A stretch of 64,000 nucleotides of DNA from Deltaproteobacteria bacterium (GCA_020632995.1 JACKEN010000009.1:1-64000), one strand, 5' to 3'; shown: positions 1 through 8,864, counted from the first letter of the stretch. Program-made: numbers and translations. Notes: a model not told the origin generated them from the sequence alone.

Positions 1-2490
1 TACTTCAACGCCAAGATCCTCTACGGCGAGGATCGGCTCACGAAGCCCCTGCTCCGCAAGAAGAACGGCAAGTTCGACAAGAACGGCAAGTTCGAGCCGG
101 TCTCGTGGGCGGAGGCCTTCCGGGTGATGGCCGAGCAGTTCAAGCGCCACTACAAGGCCAAGGGCCCCAGCGCGGTGGCGATCTTCGGCTCGGGCCAGTA
201 CACGGTGCAGGAGGGCTACGCCGCCGCCAAGCTGATGAAGGCGGGCTGGCGCAGCAACAACCTCGATCCCAACGCCCGGCACTGCATGGCCTCCGCGGTG
301 GGCGCGTTCATGCAGACCTTCGGCATCGACGAGCCATCGGGCTGCTACGACGACATCGAGCACACCGACACCGCGGTGCTGTGGGGCGCCAACATGGCGG
401 AGATGCACCCCATCCTGTGGTCGCGGATCACCGACCGACGGCTGAGCACGTCCAACACGCGAATCGTCAACCTCTCCACCTACCGCAACCGCAGCAGCGG
501 CCTGGCCGACCTGGAGCTCATCTTCAAGCCCAACACCGACCTGGCCATCATGAACTACATCCTGCGGGAGATCGTGGCGCGGGACGCCATGGACCACGAG
601 TTCGTCAAGAAGCACTGCGTCTTCGCCACCGGCGTGAGCCTCACCGGCTACGGTCTCCCCAGCCTCGATCACGCCACGGCGGCCGAGAAGGACACGGTGG
701 CGAAGGAGCTGTCGAAGGTGCTGTCGGACGACGAGGTGGTGGCCATGGGTCGGCCCGCCTCCGCGCCGCGCAAGGTCGACATGAAGGACCGCGCCAACCC
801 GAAGGCGCACTGGCAGATCAGCTTCGACGACTTCAAGAAGGCGGTCGAGCCCTACACCCTGGACTTCGTGGCCACCCTGGCCAAGGGCGATCCCGACGAG
901 TCCATCGAGGACTTCAAGGCCAAGCTGGTGCAGCTGGCGGACCTCTACTGCGAGAAGGGCCGCAAGGTCGTGTCCTTCTGGACCATGGGCTTCAACCAGC
1001 ACCAGCGCGGGGTCTGGGTGAACGAGCAGGCTTACGCGGTGCACCTGTTGCTCGGCAAGCAGGCCCAGCCCGGGAGCGGCGCCTTCTCACTCACCGGGCA
1101 GCCCTCCGCCTGCGGCACCGCCCGTGAGGTGGGCACGTTCTCGCATCGCCTCCCCTCGGACATGGTGGTGGACAACCCCGCCCACCGGGCAAAGAGCGAG
1201 AAGCTCTGGAACCTGCCCGCGAAGACGCTGAACCCGAAGCCCGGGGCGCACACCGTGCAGATCCTGCGCGACCTCGAGTCGGGGAAGATCGGCTTCCTCT
1301 GGGTGCAGGTCGCGAACCTCTTCCAGTGCTCGGCCAACGCCAACCACTGGATCGACGCGGCCCGGAAGCTCGACAACTTCATCGTCGTCGGCGAGGCGTA
1401 CCCCAGCGTCTCCGCCAAGGTGGCGGACCTGGTGCTGCCCGCGGCGATGATCCACGAGAAGTGGGGTGCCTACGGCAACGCCGAGCGGCGCAGCCAGCAC
1501 TGGCGCCAGCACGTACCCCCGCCCGGCGACGCCATGGGCGACCTGTGGCACCTCATCGAGTTCTCGAAGCACTTCACCCTGGCCGAGTGCTGGGGCGAGC
1601 AGCCCCTGCCCGGTCTGAAGGCGGACGGCTACGAGGACGACAAGCTCCCCGATGTCCTGGGTGAGGCGGCGAAGATGGGCTACAAGCCCACCACCACCCT
1701 CTACGAGGTGCTCTTCGCCAACAAGGCGGTCACCAAGCACAAGTGGCCGGACAAGATCGCCGAGGGCAGGAAGAACCACATCGCCGAGAGGCTGGGCGGC
1801 GGCTACTTCCCCGAGAAGGGCCTGTGGGAGGAGTACCGGCAATTCACCTTGCACGGCCACGACCTGGCGGACTTCGACACCTATCACAAGGTGCGGGGCC
1901 TCAAGTGGCCGGTGGTGAACGGCAAGGAGACGAACTGGCGCTTCCTCGAGGGGAGCGACCCGTACGTCGAGAAGGGAAAGGGCTTCTCGTTCTACGGGCC
2001 AGCGCTGAAGAAGATCCCCACCGGGAACCTGGAGGGCCCCACCGGCGCGCCTGAGGACATCGGCGACCGGGCGAAGATCTTCTTCCGTCCGTACATGGAC
2101 GCCTGCGAGATGCCGGACAACCAGTACCCGTTCTGGCTCACCACCGGCCGGGTCCTCGAGCACTGGCACTCCGGCACCATGACCCGGCGGGTCCCGGAGC
2201 TGCACCAGGCCATGCCCGAGGCGCAGATCTTCATGCACCCGAAGGACGCCGAGCGCCTGAAGCTCGCGGGCGGCGACCTGGCGTGGGTGGAGTCGCGGCG
2301 CGGGAAGATCCGGGCTCGGGTGGAGACGAACGGCCGGAACACCATGCCGCGGGGGACCATCTTCGTCCCCTGGTTCGATGAGAACGCCCTGATCAACAAG
2401 GTCACCCTCGACGCCACTGACCCGATCTCGAAGGAGACCGACTTCAAGAAGTGCGCGGTGAAGGTCTATCGCGACGGAGGTGCGCGATGA
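1..2490 (+). CDS. napA: Periplasmic nitrate reductase catalytic subunit NapA (5' end outside window)
   Basis: Molybdenum bis-MGD enzyme that reduces nitrate to nitrite in the periplasm. The frame is open from base 1, so the Tat signal and N-terminal [4Fe-4S] segment lie upstream of the window. The motif RHCMAS carries the likely Mo-ligating cysteine (visible residue 95), followed by the NapA-typical stretches GIDEPSGCYDDIE and NMAEMHPILWSR. The visible part is already 829 residues, and about 86 more would be expected from alignment with E. coli NapA. It is therefore a long form with a middle insert, like NapA of Campylobacterota, from memory of those sequences. napB starts inside its stop codon (ATGA), so the two are translationally coupled. 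Confidence 0.95.
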   Translation, partial: YFNAKILYGEDRLTKPLLRKKNGKFDKNGKFEPVSWAEAFRVMAEQFKRHYKAKGPSAVAIFGSGQYTVQEGYAAAKLMKAGWRSNNLDPNARHCMASAVGAFMQTFGIDEPSGCYDDIEHTDTAVLWGANMAEMHPILWSRITDRRLSTSNTRIVNLSTYRNRSSGLADLELIFKPNTDLAIMNYILREIVARDAMDHEFVKKHCVFATGVSLTGYGLPSLDHATAAEKDTVAKELSKVLSDDEVVAMGRPASAPRKVDMKDRANPKAHWQISFDDFKKAVEPYTLDFVATLAKGDPDESIEDFKAKLVQLADLYCEKGRKVVSFWTMGFNQHQRGVWVNEQAYAVHLLLGKQAQPGSGAFSLTGQPSACGTAREVGTFSHRLPSDMVVDNPAHRAKSEKLWNLPAKTLNPKPGAHTVQILRDLESGKIGFLWVQVANLFQCSANANHWIDAARKLDNFIVVGEAYPSVSAKVADLVLPAAMIHEKWGAYGNAERRSQHWRQHVPPPGDAMGDLWHLIEFSKHFTLAECWGEQPLPGLKADGYEDDKLPDVLGEAAKMGYKPTTTLYEVLFANKAVTKHKWPDKIAEGRKNHIAERLGGGYFPEKGLWEEYRQFTLHGHDLADFDTYHKVRGLKWPVVNGKETNWRFLEGSDPYVEKGKGFSFYGPALKKIPTGNLEGPTGAPEDIGDRAKIFFRPYMDACEMPDNQYPFWLTTGRVLEHWHSGTMTRRVPELHQAMPEAQIFMHPKDAERLKLAGGDLAWVESRRGKIRARVETNGRNTMPRGTIFVPWFDENALINKVTLDATDPISKETDFKKCAVKVYRDGGAR

Positions 2491-2957
2491 AGTCTCTGCA
2501 ACTCGTCTTGACGAGCCTCGTCTTGGTGGCGGCCGCCCCGGTCGTCCTGGCCCAGGATGGCACCGACCCCGATGACCTCGGGCTCCGCCACACCCCCCTC
2601 ACTGGGGCGGGCAAGAAGACCGAAGCGCCGAAGGTGAAGGGCGACAAGCCCGGGACCAACGAGAAGCTGGCGCGGTCCTACCACACCGCGCCTCCCATGA
2701 TCCCTCACGCGGTGGATGGCTTCGTGCCCATCGGCCTGAGGAACCAGTGCCTGAACTGCCACACCAACCCGCCCAAGCCCTACCGGGCTGCGACGCTGGT
2801 GCCCGAGACCCACTACGTAGGCCGAGACGGCAAGACCGCCGCCCCTGCGCCGGCCTCGGTCCGCAAGATCTATCTGGGCTTCTACAACTGCACCATGTGC
2901 CACGCCCCTCAGAAGGACGCGGCGCCGCTGGTGGAGAACACCTTCAAAGGAGACTGA
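2487..2957 (+). CDS. napB: Diheme cytochrome c NapB, nitrate reductase small subunit
   Basis: Electron-transfer partner of NapA in the periplasm. The 156-residue product starts with a clear Sec signal peptide ending near VVLAQ and carries two heme motifs, CLNCH and CTMCH, spaced as in NapB. The start was chosen at the ATG overlapping the napA stop, because it gives the signal peptide at the N-terminus; an upstream in-frame start would add 12 residues inside napA. NapB receives electrons from a membrane-anchored quinol-oxidising partner, which in this operon is not a recognisable NapC but the tetraheme and NrfD-type proteins encoded next. Confidence 0.93.
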   Translation: MKSLQLVLTSLVLVAAAPVVLAQDGTDPDDLGLRHTPLTGAGKKTEAPKVKGDKPGTNEKLARSYHTAPPMIPHAVDGFVPIGLRNQCLNCHTNPPKPYRAATLVPETHYVGRDGKTAAPAPASVRKIYLGFYNCTMCHAPQKDAAPLVENTFKGD

Positions 2958-2966
2958 GGCGCGGCC

Positions 2967-3659
2967 ATGTCCTCCCACGATGGTCTCTTCAACGGCGCCC
3001 TCGCGGTGGGCGCAGGGCTGGCCGGCTACCTGGTCCTGGCCCTCGTGATGTCCTCGGCCGCCGAGCCGAAGAACGTCCGCGCCCCCGCCGAGGAGCCTGT
3101 CAACCTGGACTTCGGTCCCAACGAGCGTCGTCAGGACGAGGTGCTCCTGCACAAGGCCGGCTTCGCCTACGAGTGCATCGAGTGCCACGCCTGGCAGACC
3201 CGCAACCCCGCGCCGCGCCGCTTCATCGGCGAGCACCTGCTCATGAACCTCGAGCACGGCGCGGTGAACACGTGCTTCACGTGTCACCACCCCACAGAGT
3301 ACTCGTCCCTCACCCTGCCCAGCGGGGAGATCATCCCCTACAACGATCACGTCAGGCTGTGCGCCGGCTGCCACGGTCCGATCTACAAGGACTGGCGAAA
3401 CGGGGCCCACGGTCGGCGCGAGGGCTATTGGGACAGGAGCGCGGGGCCGGTGAGCCGGACCGACTGCATCATCTGCCACGACCCGCACCAGCCCGCCTTC
3501 AAGCCCATCGCCCCGCTGCCCCCACCCGGCGTAGCCCGCGGCGAGGCCTTCGCGCCGCCGGAGGAGCCCTCCACCGTGCTGGGCCAGGTGCTGAAGTACG
3601 TGCCCCCGCCGCCCCCGCCAGACCGTGCGCCGGTGCGGCTCGAGGAGACCGAACCATGA
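2967..3659 (+). CDS. Membrane-anchored tetraheme c-type cytochrome
   Basis: A 230-residue protein with one hydrophobic N-terminal segment (about residues 8-30) and four heme motifs: CIECH, CFTCH, CAGCH and CIICH. The C-terminal tail is rich in proline (a run of seven prolines interrupted once). It does not look like the NapC/NirT family. Its position between napB and an FeS/NrfD pair suggests that it carries electrons from the membrane quinol dehydrogenase to NapAB and/or to the octaheme cytochrome; this is an inference. Its stop overlaps the next ATG (ATGA). Confidence 0.85.
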   Translation: MSSHDGLFNGALAVGAGLAGYLVLALVMSSAAEPKNVRAPAEEPVNLDFGPNERRQDEVLLHKAGFAYECIECHAWQTRNPAPRRFIGEHLLMNLEHGAVNTCFTCHHPTEYSSLTLPSGEIIPYNDHVRLCAGCHGPIYKDWRNGAHGRREGYWDRSAGPVSRTDCIICHDPHQPAFKPIAPLPPPGVARGEAFAPPEEPSTVLGQVLKYVPPPPPPDRAPVRLEETEP

Positions 3660-4576
3660 GCAATGACCTGGTCCAGATCGGGCGCCGCAGCTTCCTGAAG
3701 CGCGCCTCCGTCGCGGTAGCAGGCGTCACCGGCGTGATGGCCTCCCTCTCCCCTCTCAAGGAGGTGGTGGGCGACATCGACATCGAGGCGTGGCTGCAGC
3801 AGCACTACCACGAGCTCTCGCCTGAACAGATGAAGGACGTCCTGGCGCGCCTGGAGGCCGACGCCAAGCGGACCTACGGCGTGGACGTGAAGGTGCAGGA
3901 CATCAAGCCCCGCCCCGACACCAAGTTCGCCTACGCGTTGAACCTCGGGGTCTGCGTCGGGTGCCGGAAGTGCGCGTACGCGTGTGAGAAGGAGAACAAC
4001 GTCTCTCGAAGCCCGGGCATGCAGTACATCCGGGTCCTGGAGATGGACAAGGGCGGGGTCAACCTCGAGACCGCCAACCACCAATACGACCCGGAGACGG
4101 TGCCGAAGCCCGACAAGTACTACATGCCGGTGCAGTGCCACCAGTGTGACAACCCATCTTGCGTCAAGGCCTGCCCAGTCAACGCCACCTGGAAGGAGCC
4201 GGACGGCATCGTGGTGGTGGACTACAACTGGTGCATCGGCTGTCGGTACTGCGAAGCAGCGTGCCCGTACTGGGCGCGGCGCTTCAACTTCGAGAAGCCC
4301 ATCCTGCCAAAGGAGGAGATCAACACCAACACCGCCTACCTCTCCAACCGGCCGCGGCCCCAGGGGGTGATGGAGAAGTGCACCTTCTGCCTGCACCGGA
4401 CCCGCGAGGGGCGCTACCCGGCGTGCCTCGAGGTCTGCCCCACCGGCGCCCGCGTGTTCGGCAACCTCTACGACCCCAAGAGCGAGATCCGCTACGTCCT
4501 CGAGAACAAGCGGGTCTTCGTCCTGAAGGAGGAGGTCGGGACGGTGCCCAACTTCTTCTACTTCTTCGAGGCATGA
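3656..4576 (+). CDS. Tat-exported ferredoxin-like iron-sulfur subunit (NrfC/DsrO/PsrB type)
   Basis: A 306-residue electron-transfer protein. It begins with a twin-arginine signal (GRRSFLKR, residues 9-16), so it should act in the periplasm. Four cysteine groups follow: CVGCRKCAYAC, CHQCDNPSCVKAC, CIGCRYCEAAC and CTFCLHRTREGRYPACLEVC, enough for four cubane clusters as in NrfC, PsrB and DsrO. It forms the usual pair with the NrfD-like integral membrane protein directly downstream (1 bp gap). Together they would link the quinol pool to periplasmic cytochromes. It is specific to this operon and distinct from the ActB iron-sulfur domain encoded at about 28.3-28.9 kb. Confidence 0.9.
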   Translation: MSNDLVQIGRRSFLKRASVAVAGVTGVMASLSPLKEVVGDIDIEAWLQQHYHELSPEQMKDVLARLEADAKRTYGVDVKVQDIKPRPDTKFAYALNLGVCVGCRKCAYACEKENNVSRSPGMQYIRVLEMDKGGVNLETANHQYDPETVPKPDKYYMPVQCHQCDNPSCVKACPVNATWKEPDGIVVVDYNWCIGCRYCEAACPYWARRFNFEKPILPKEEINTNTAYLSNRPRPQGVMEKCTFCLHRTREGRYPACLEVCPTGARVFGNLYDPKSEIRYVLENKRVFVLKEEVGTVPNFFYFFEA

Positions 4577-4577
4577 G

Positions 4578-5783
4578 ATGAAGGACTACCTCGCGTTCCT
4601 CCGCAGATCCTTCGCCCTCTCCTTCGTCGGGGACTGGCGCTACTACGCCTGGATGACCCTGCTCACCGTCATCGCCCTCATCGGGCTCAACGCGTGGGCG
4701 GTGCAGATGGCCCAGGGCCTCGGCACCACCGGGATGACCAACCAGGTGAGCTGGGGAGCCTACATCGCCAACTTCACCTACTTCGTCGGCATCGCTGCGG
4801 CGGCGGTGATGCTGGTGATCCCGGCCTACCTCTACAAGACCGAGCCCCTGAAGAAGGTGGTGATCTTCGGCGAGCTGCTGGCGGTGGCGGTGATCGTGGT
4901 CTGCCTGGCCTTCGTCACCGTGGACCTCGGGCGGCCCGACCGCTTCTGGCACATGATCCCGCTCATCGGGAAGTTCAACTGGCCCATCTCGATGTTGTCT
5001 TGGGACGTGGTCGCGCTCAGCGGCTACCTCCTGCTGAACATGCACATCGCCGGGTACCTGATCTACAAGCAGTACCTGGACGAGGCGCCGAACCCGAAGT
5101 TTTACAAGCCCTTCGTGTTCATCTCGATCGTCTGGGCCATCAGCATCCACACCGTCACCGCGTTCCTGTACGTGGGCCTGGGCGGGCGGTCCTTCTGGCA
5201 CAGCGCCATCGTGGCCCCCCGCTTCCTGGCCTCGGCCTTCGCGGCGGGTCCCTCGCTCATCATCCTCACCTTCCAGGTCATCCGGCACTTCACGCGGATG
5301 AAGGTGGAGGACGAGGCGCTGTTCCTGCTCCGCCGCATCGTGGTGGTGGCGATGGTGATCAACCTGTTCCTCTTGATGAGCGAGCTCTTCGCGGAGTTCT
5401 ATCCTCACACCTTCCACGTGGCGTCGGCCGAGTACCTCTGGTTCGGCCTCCACGGGGCGGACAAGCTGGTGCCTTGGATCTGGATCGCGGTGACCTTGAA
5501 CGTCATCGCGACGGCGATCTTCCTGAGCGCCCGCTCGCATCGTCTGGTCTGGCTCAACGCGGCCTGCGTCCTGGCCATCGTCGGGATCTGGGTCGAGAAG
5601 GGCATGGGCCTCATCGTCCCCGGCTTCGTCCCCACGCCCCTCGGGGAGGTGGTGGAGTACGGCCCGACCTTCAACGAGTCCTTGGTGTGCCTCGGGATCC
5701 TCGCCCTGGGCGCGCTGCTCTACACAATCATGATCCGTGTCGCCATCCCGGTGGTCCTGGGTGGCCTGAGGAGGGAAGCCTAG
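4578..5783 (+). CDS. NrfD/PsrC-family integral membrane quinol dehydrogenase subunit
   Basis: A 401-residue protein with about ten hydrophobic segments and the overall layout of the NrfD/PsrC/DsrP family, which binds quinol in the membrane and passes electrons to a partner iron-sulfur protein. The preceding gene supplies that partner. The segment VTVDLGRPDRFWHM, at about residues 113-126, matches the Asp/Arg-containing loop seen in this family. Its stop (TAG) is followed immediately by the ATG of the octaheme cytochrome gene, so the whole set is likely one transcript. Assignment to NrfD versus HmcC/DsrP subfamilies cannot be settled by eye. Confidence 0.88.
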   Translation: MKDYLAFLRRSFALSFVGDWRYYAWMTLLTVIALIGLNAWAVQMAQGLGTTGMTNQVSWGAYIANFTYFVGIAAAAVMLVIPAYLYKTEPLKKVVIFGELLAVAVIVVCLAFVTVDLGRPDRFWHMIPLIGKFNWPISMLSWDVVALSGYLLLNMHIAGYLIYKQYLDEAPNPKFYKPFVFISIVWAISIHTVTAFLYVGLGGRSFWHSAIVAPRFLASAFAAGPSLIILTFQVIRHFTRMKVEDEALFLLRRIVVVAMVINLFLLMSELFAEFYPHTFHVASAEYLWFGLHGADKLVPWIWIAVTLNVIATAIFLSARSHRLVWLNAACVLAIVGIWVEKGMGLIVPGFVPTPLGEVVEYGPTFNESLVCLGILALGALLYTIMIRVAIPVVLGGLRREA

Positions 5784-7238
5784 ATGTCACCCAACAACGC
5801 TCACCGCCTGGCGCTGTCCGCGCTGTCCGCCTTGGCGCTCTCGGCGCCGCTCGCGGCCCAGGCCGGGACCTTCCCGGCCAAGCTGAGCAAGGAGAGCAAG
5901 GCCTGCGTCGACTGCCACAAGGAGAAGTCGCCCTCCATCGTGACCCAATGGGGCATCTCCAAACACTACCGCGCCAACGTGGGTTGCTTCGAGTGCCACT
6001 CGGCGTCCCCCAAGGATCCCGACGCGTTCGAGCACCAGGGCGCCACCATCGCGGTCATCGTGTCCCCCAAGGACTGTGGCCGCTGCCACGAGCACGAGGT
6101 CGAGGAGTTCACCAACTCGCACCACGCCAAGGCCGGCCGCATCCTGGGCTCCCTGGACAACACCCTGGCCGAGGTGGTGGAGGGCAACCGGGGTTTCAAG
6201 ACCCCCGGCTTCCCGCGGGGCAACTCCGCCGCCGCGGTGAACGGCTGCTGGCAGTGCCACGGTGGCCAGGTGAAGGTGCTCAAGGAGGGCAAGCTGGACC
6301 CCGCCACGTGGCCCAACACAGGCATGGGACGCCTCAATCCGGACGGCTCGGAGGGCTCCTGCACCGCGTGTCACACGCGGCATGAGTTCTCCGCCGCCCA
6401 GGCCCGCGAGCCCGAGAACTGCGGCCGCTGCCACATGGGCCCCGACCACCCCCAGATCGAGATCTACAACGAGTCGAAGCACGGCATCGCGTTCCGGGCC
6501 AACCGCGAGCGGATGAACCTGCAGAGCCCGAAGTGGGTGGTCGGTGAGGACTACGACGTGGCCCCGACCTGCGCTACCTGCCACATGTCCGCCACCCCGA
6601 ACCAGCCGGTGACCCACGACGTGGGCCTCCGGATCTCCTGGAACAACCGCCCCGCGATCAGCGTGCGCCCCGAGGTCTCGGACGCCAAGCTGGGCCTGCC
6701 CTCGGCCAAGATCACCTGGGAGACGCGCCGCAACTCGATGAAGGACGTGTGCATCAACTGCCACAACACCCAGTTCATCGAAGGCTGGTACACGCAGTAC
6801 GACGGCCTCATCGACCTCTACCATGAGAAGTTCGCCAAGCCTGGCCTCGAGCTGATGGCCTTGACCGCGCCGCTCAAGCGCAAGCCGGAGTTCAGCGAGA
6901 AGATCGACTTCATCTGGTTCGAGCTTTGGCACCACGAGGGGCGTCGCGCGCGTCACGGCGCCTCGATGATGGGCCCCGACATCACCCACTGGCACGGCAC
7001 CTACGAGATCGCGCGGAACTTCTACAGCGAGCTGGTGCCCGAGCTGGAGGAGCTCATCCACCGCGGTGAGACGTCCACCGACCCGGCGAAGAAGGAGGCC
7101 GCCAAGCGCTTGCAGGCGAAGCTGGACGAGGTCCTCAACAGCCCGAACCACCAGTGGTACCTCAACAAGATGGATCCGTCCGAGAAGCAGTACCGCGACG
7201 CGCAGCAGGCCGACTTCCAGAAGAGGTACGGCAAGTGA
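5784..7238 (+). CDS. Octaheme cytochrome c of the hydroxylamine oxidoreductase family (reductive epsilon-Hao-like)
   Basis: A 484-residue secreted protein with a Sec signal (cleavage near AAQAG) and eight heme motifs: CVDCH, CFECH, CGRCH, CWQCH, CTACH, CGRCH, CATCH and CINCH. The segment around the fifth and sixth hemes, containing HTRHEFSAA, is almost the same as in Nitrosomonas HAO, so family membership is firm. The tyrosine that cross-links the catalytic heme in oxidising HAO (within WTYTEGW, from memory) seems to align with Ile400 in GPDITHWHG. Loss of that tyrosine is typical of HAO relatives thought to run in the reductive direction. With NapAB in the same operon, the likely role is reduction of nitrite to ammonium or an intermediate. 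The substrate is an inference. Confidence 0.88.
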   Translation: MSPNNAHRLALSALSALALSAPLAAQAGTFPAKLSKESKACVDCHKEKSPSIVTQWGISKHYRANVGCFECHSASPKDPDAFEHQGATIAVIVSPKDCGRCHEHEVEEFTNSHHAKAGRILGSLDNTLAEVVEGNRGFKTPGFPRGNSAAAVNGCWQCHGGQVKVLKEGKLDPATWPNTGMGRLNPDGSEGSCTACHTRHEFSAAQAREPENCGRCHMGPDHPQIEIYNESKHGIAFRANRERMNLQSPKWVVGEDYDVAPTCATCHMSATPNQPVTHDVGLRISWNNRPAISVRPEVSDAKLGLPSAKITWETRRNSMKDVCINCHNTQFIEGWYTQYDGLIDLYHEKFAKPGLELMALTAPLKRKPEFSEKIDFIWFELWHHEGRRARHGASMMGPDITHWHGTYEIARNFYSELVPELEELIHRGETSTDPAKKEAAKRLQAKLDEVLNSPNHQWYLNKMDPSEKQYRDAQQADFQKRYGK

Positions 7239-7666
7239 AGCGCGTCTACCGAGGTCTGAAGCGATACGGACACGAGGCCCTCAGGGCCCACGTGCTCCAG
7301 ATCGCGGACCTCGGCCGCCAGCGCCACGGTCCCATCGACGGGCCCGCGGCGCTGGCCGCCCTGTTGGCGGACCGGGACTGCGTCCGCTTCGAGACCGACC
7401 TGGTCTTCGACGCCACCCCATTGGAGCCCGGCTTCTTCGCCGACTCCGTGGCGGACGAAGGCCAGCGTCACACCCTCTACGTGCACCCCATCTTCCGCGA
7501 ACGCCCCGACGACCTGTCGTTCGTGGTGGCCTATCACATCCCCTCCATCTGCTACGGCAAGATGGCCTCCAGCGACGACGCCGAGGCGTACGGCGCGCGC
7601 CTCTTGGGTCTCGAGGTGGATGACTACTATACCCGGCTATGCCAACTGGCGGAGCTCACCGAATGA
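7235..7666 (+). CDS. Conserved-looking protein of unknown function in the nitrate operon
   Basis: A 143-residue, apparently cytoplasmic protein with no signal peptide, membrane segment or cysteine cluster; I do not recognise its family. The start is a GTG overlapping the stop of the octaheme cytochrome gene (GTGA), and its own stop overlaps the NnrS gene (ATGA). This coupling on both sides, together with strong G/C third positions, supports it as a real gene of this pathway. The C-terminal half contains several acidic residues and the segment DDYYTRLCQL. Possible roles include assembly or regulation of the upstream enzymes, but nothing in the sequence decides this. Confidence 0.75.
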   Translation: MKRVYRGLKRYGHEALRAHVLQIADLGRQRHGPIDGPAALAALLADRDCVRFETDLVFDATPLEPGFFADSVADEGQRHTLYVHPIFRERPDDLSFVVAYHIPSICYGKMASSDDAEAYGARLLGLEVDDYYTRLCQLAELTE

Positions 7667-8859
7667 AGCCTCAGCTCCGCATCATGGGTCAGGACACCGG
7701 CGGGCCCCCGCCCACCGGGCACGTCTTCTGGCAGACCGGCTTTCGCCCGTTCTTCTTGGCCGCGGGCGTGCACGGGGTGCTCTTCGTCCCCGCCTGGCTC
7801 CTCCTGCTCGGCGGTCAACTCCCCTTGCGGCCCGCCCTGGGGCTGCTGCCCTGGCACGCACACGAGATGCTCTTCGGCTTCACCCTGGCGGTGATCGCGG
7901 CGTTCCTCCTCACCGCGGGCATGGTGTGGACGGGCCGGGTCACCGCCCGTGGCCCCGCCCTGATGGGCCTGGTGGCCCTGTGGGTGGCGAGCCGGGTGCT
8001 GAACCTCACTCCCTACCTGCTGGGGGCGGCCGTCGTCTCCGTCGCCCTCCCCGTCCTGCTGGCGGTGACCATCGCGCGGCCGGTCATCGCGGCGAAGAGC
8101 ACCCGCAACCTGCCTTTCATCCCCCTGCTGCTGGCCATGGCCGCGGCAGAGGCCGCCCTCTACGCGGAGGCCGCCGGGCTCCTGACCTCGGCTCGGGGCC
8201 CCGCGGAGTGGGTGGCCCTCGACGTCGCCGCCACCATGATCGTCATCGTGGGCGGGCGCATCGTCCCCATGTTCACCAAGAACGCCACTGGGGCCGAGAT
8301 CCGGGGCGCCAACCTCCTGGACCAGGCCGCCCCGTGGTCGCTCGTGGCCCTCATGGCCGCCCACGCCGCCACCCTCCCCTCGCCCGTCACCGCGGCCCTC
8401 GCCCTGGCCGCGGGGGCCATCAACCTGCTGCGCATGCGGGGCTGGGGCACCCGCTCGAGCCTCGCCCAGCCCTTCGTGGCGGTGCTCCATGCCGGCTACG
8501 CCGGCCTCGCCCTCGGGCTCCTCGTCGAGGGCGCCCTGAGCTTCACGCCGCAGGCCAGCCTGCACCTCGGGCGCCACGTCATGGCCATCGGCGGGGTGGC
8601 CATGCTCTGCCTGGGGATGATGACCCGGGTGACCCTCGGCCACACCGGGCGGCCCCTCCACCCGCCCAGGGGCTCGGCCGCCCTCTACGGGCTGCTCCTG
8701 GTGGCCATGTTCACCCGGGCCGCGGCGCTCCTCGTCCCCGACCTGGCGACCCCGCTGCTGTGGGTCACTGGATCTGCCTTCATCCTGTCCTTCGCAGGAT
8801 ACCTTGCGTTGTACGCGCGCTTCCTGGTGGCGCCCAGGGCCGACGGCAAGCCCGGCTGA
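7663..8859 (+). CDS. nnrS: NnrS-family membrane protein
   Basis: A 398-residue integral membrane protein with about 11-12 hydrophobic segments. Family signatures are GFRPFFL near the N-terminus, WHAHEMLFG, GGRIVPMFT and GMMTRVTLGHTGR, including the conserved histidines expected to bind metal or heme. NnrS proteins are associated with nitric-oxide metabolism and help protect cells from nitrosative stress. The ATG at 7663 overlaps the stop of the upstream gene. An in-frame start eight codons earlier is possible but less likely. As the last gene of the nitrate operon it probably handles NO or related by-products of nitrite reduction. Confidence 0.9.
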   Translation: MKPQLRIMGQDTGGPPPTGHVFWQTGFRPFFLAAGVHGVLFVPAWLLLLGGQLPLRPALGLLPWHAHEMLFGFTLAVIAAFLLTAGMVWTGRVTARGPALMGLVALWVASRVLNLTPYLLGAAVVSVALPVLLAVTIARPVIAAKSTRNLPFIPLLLAMAAAEAALYAEAAGLLTSARGPAEWVALDVAATMIVIVGGRIVPMFTKNATGAEIRGANLLDQAAPWSLVALMAAHAATLPSPVTAALALAAGAINLLRMRGWGTRSSLAQPFVAVLHAGYAGLALGLLVEGALSFTPQASLHLGRHVMAIGGVAMLCLGMMTRVTLGHTGRPLHPPRGSAALYGLLLVAMFTRAAALLVPDLATPLLWVTGSAFILSFAGYLALYARFLVAPRADGKPG

Positions 8860-8864
8860 ACCTC

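Noticed and set aside
5784..7238. Ammonia-oxidation type HAO
   Set aside because: No ammonia monooxygenase genes are seen, the cross-link tyrosine seems absent, and the gene is in a nitrate reductase operon.
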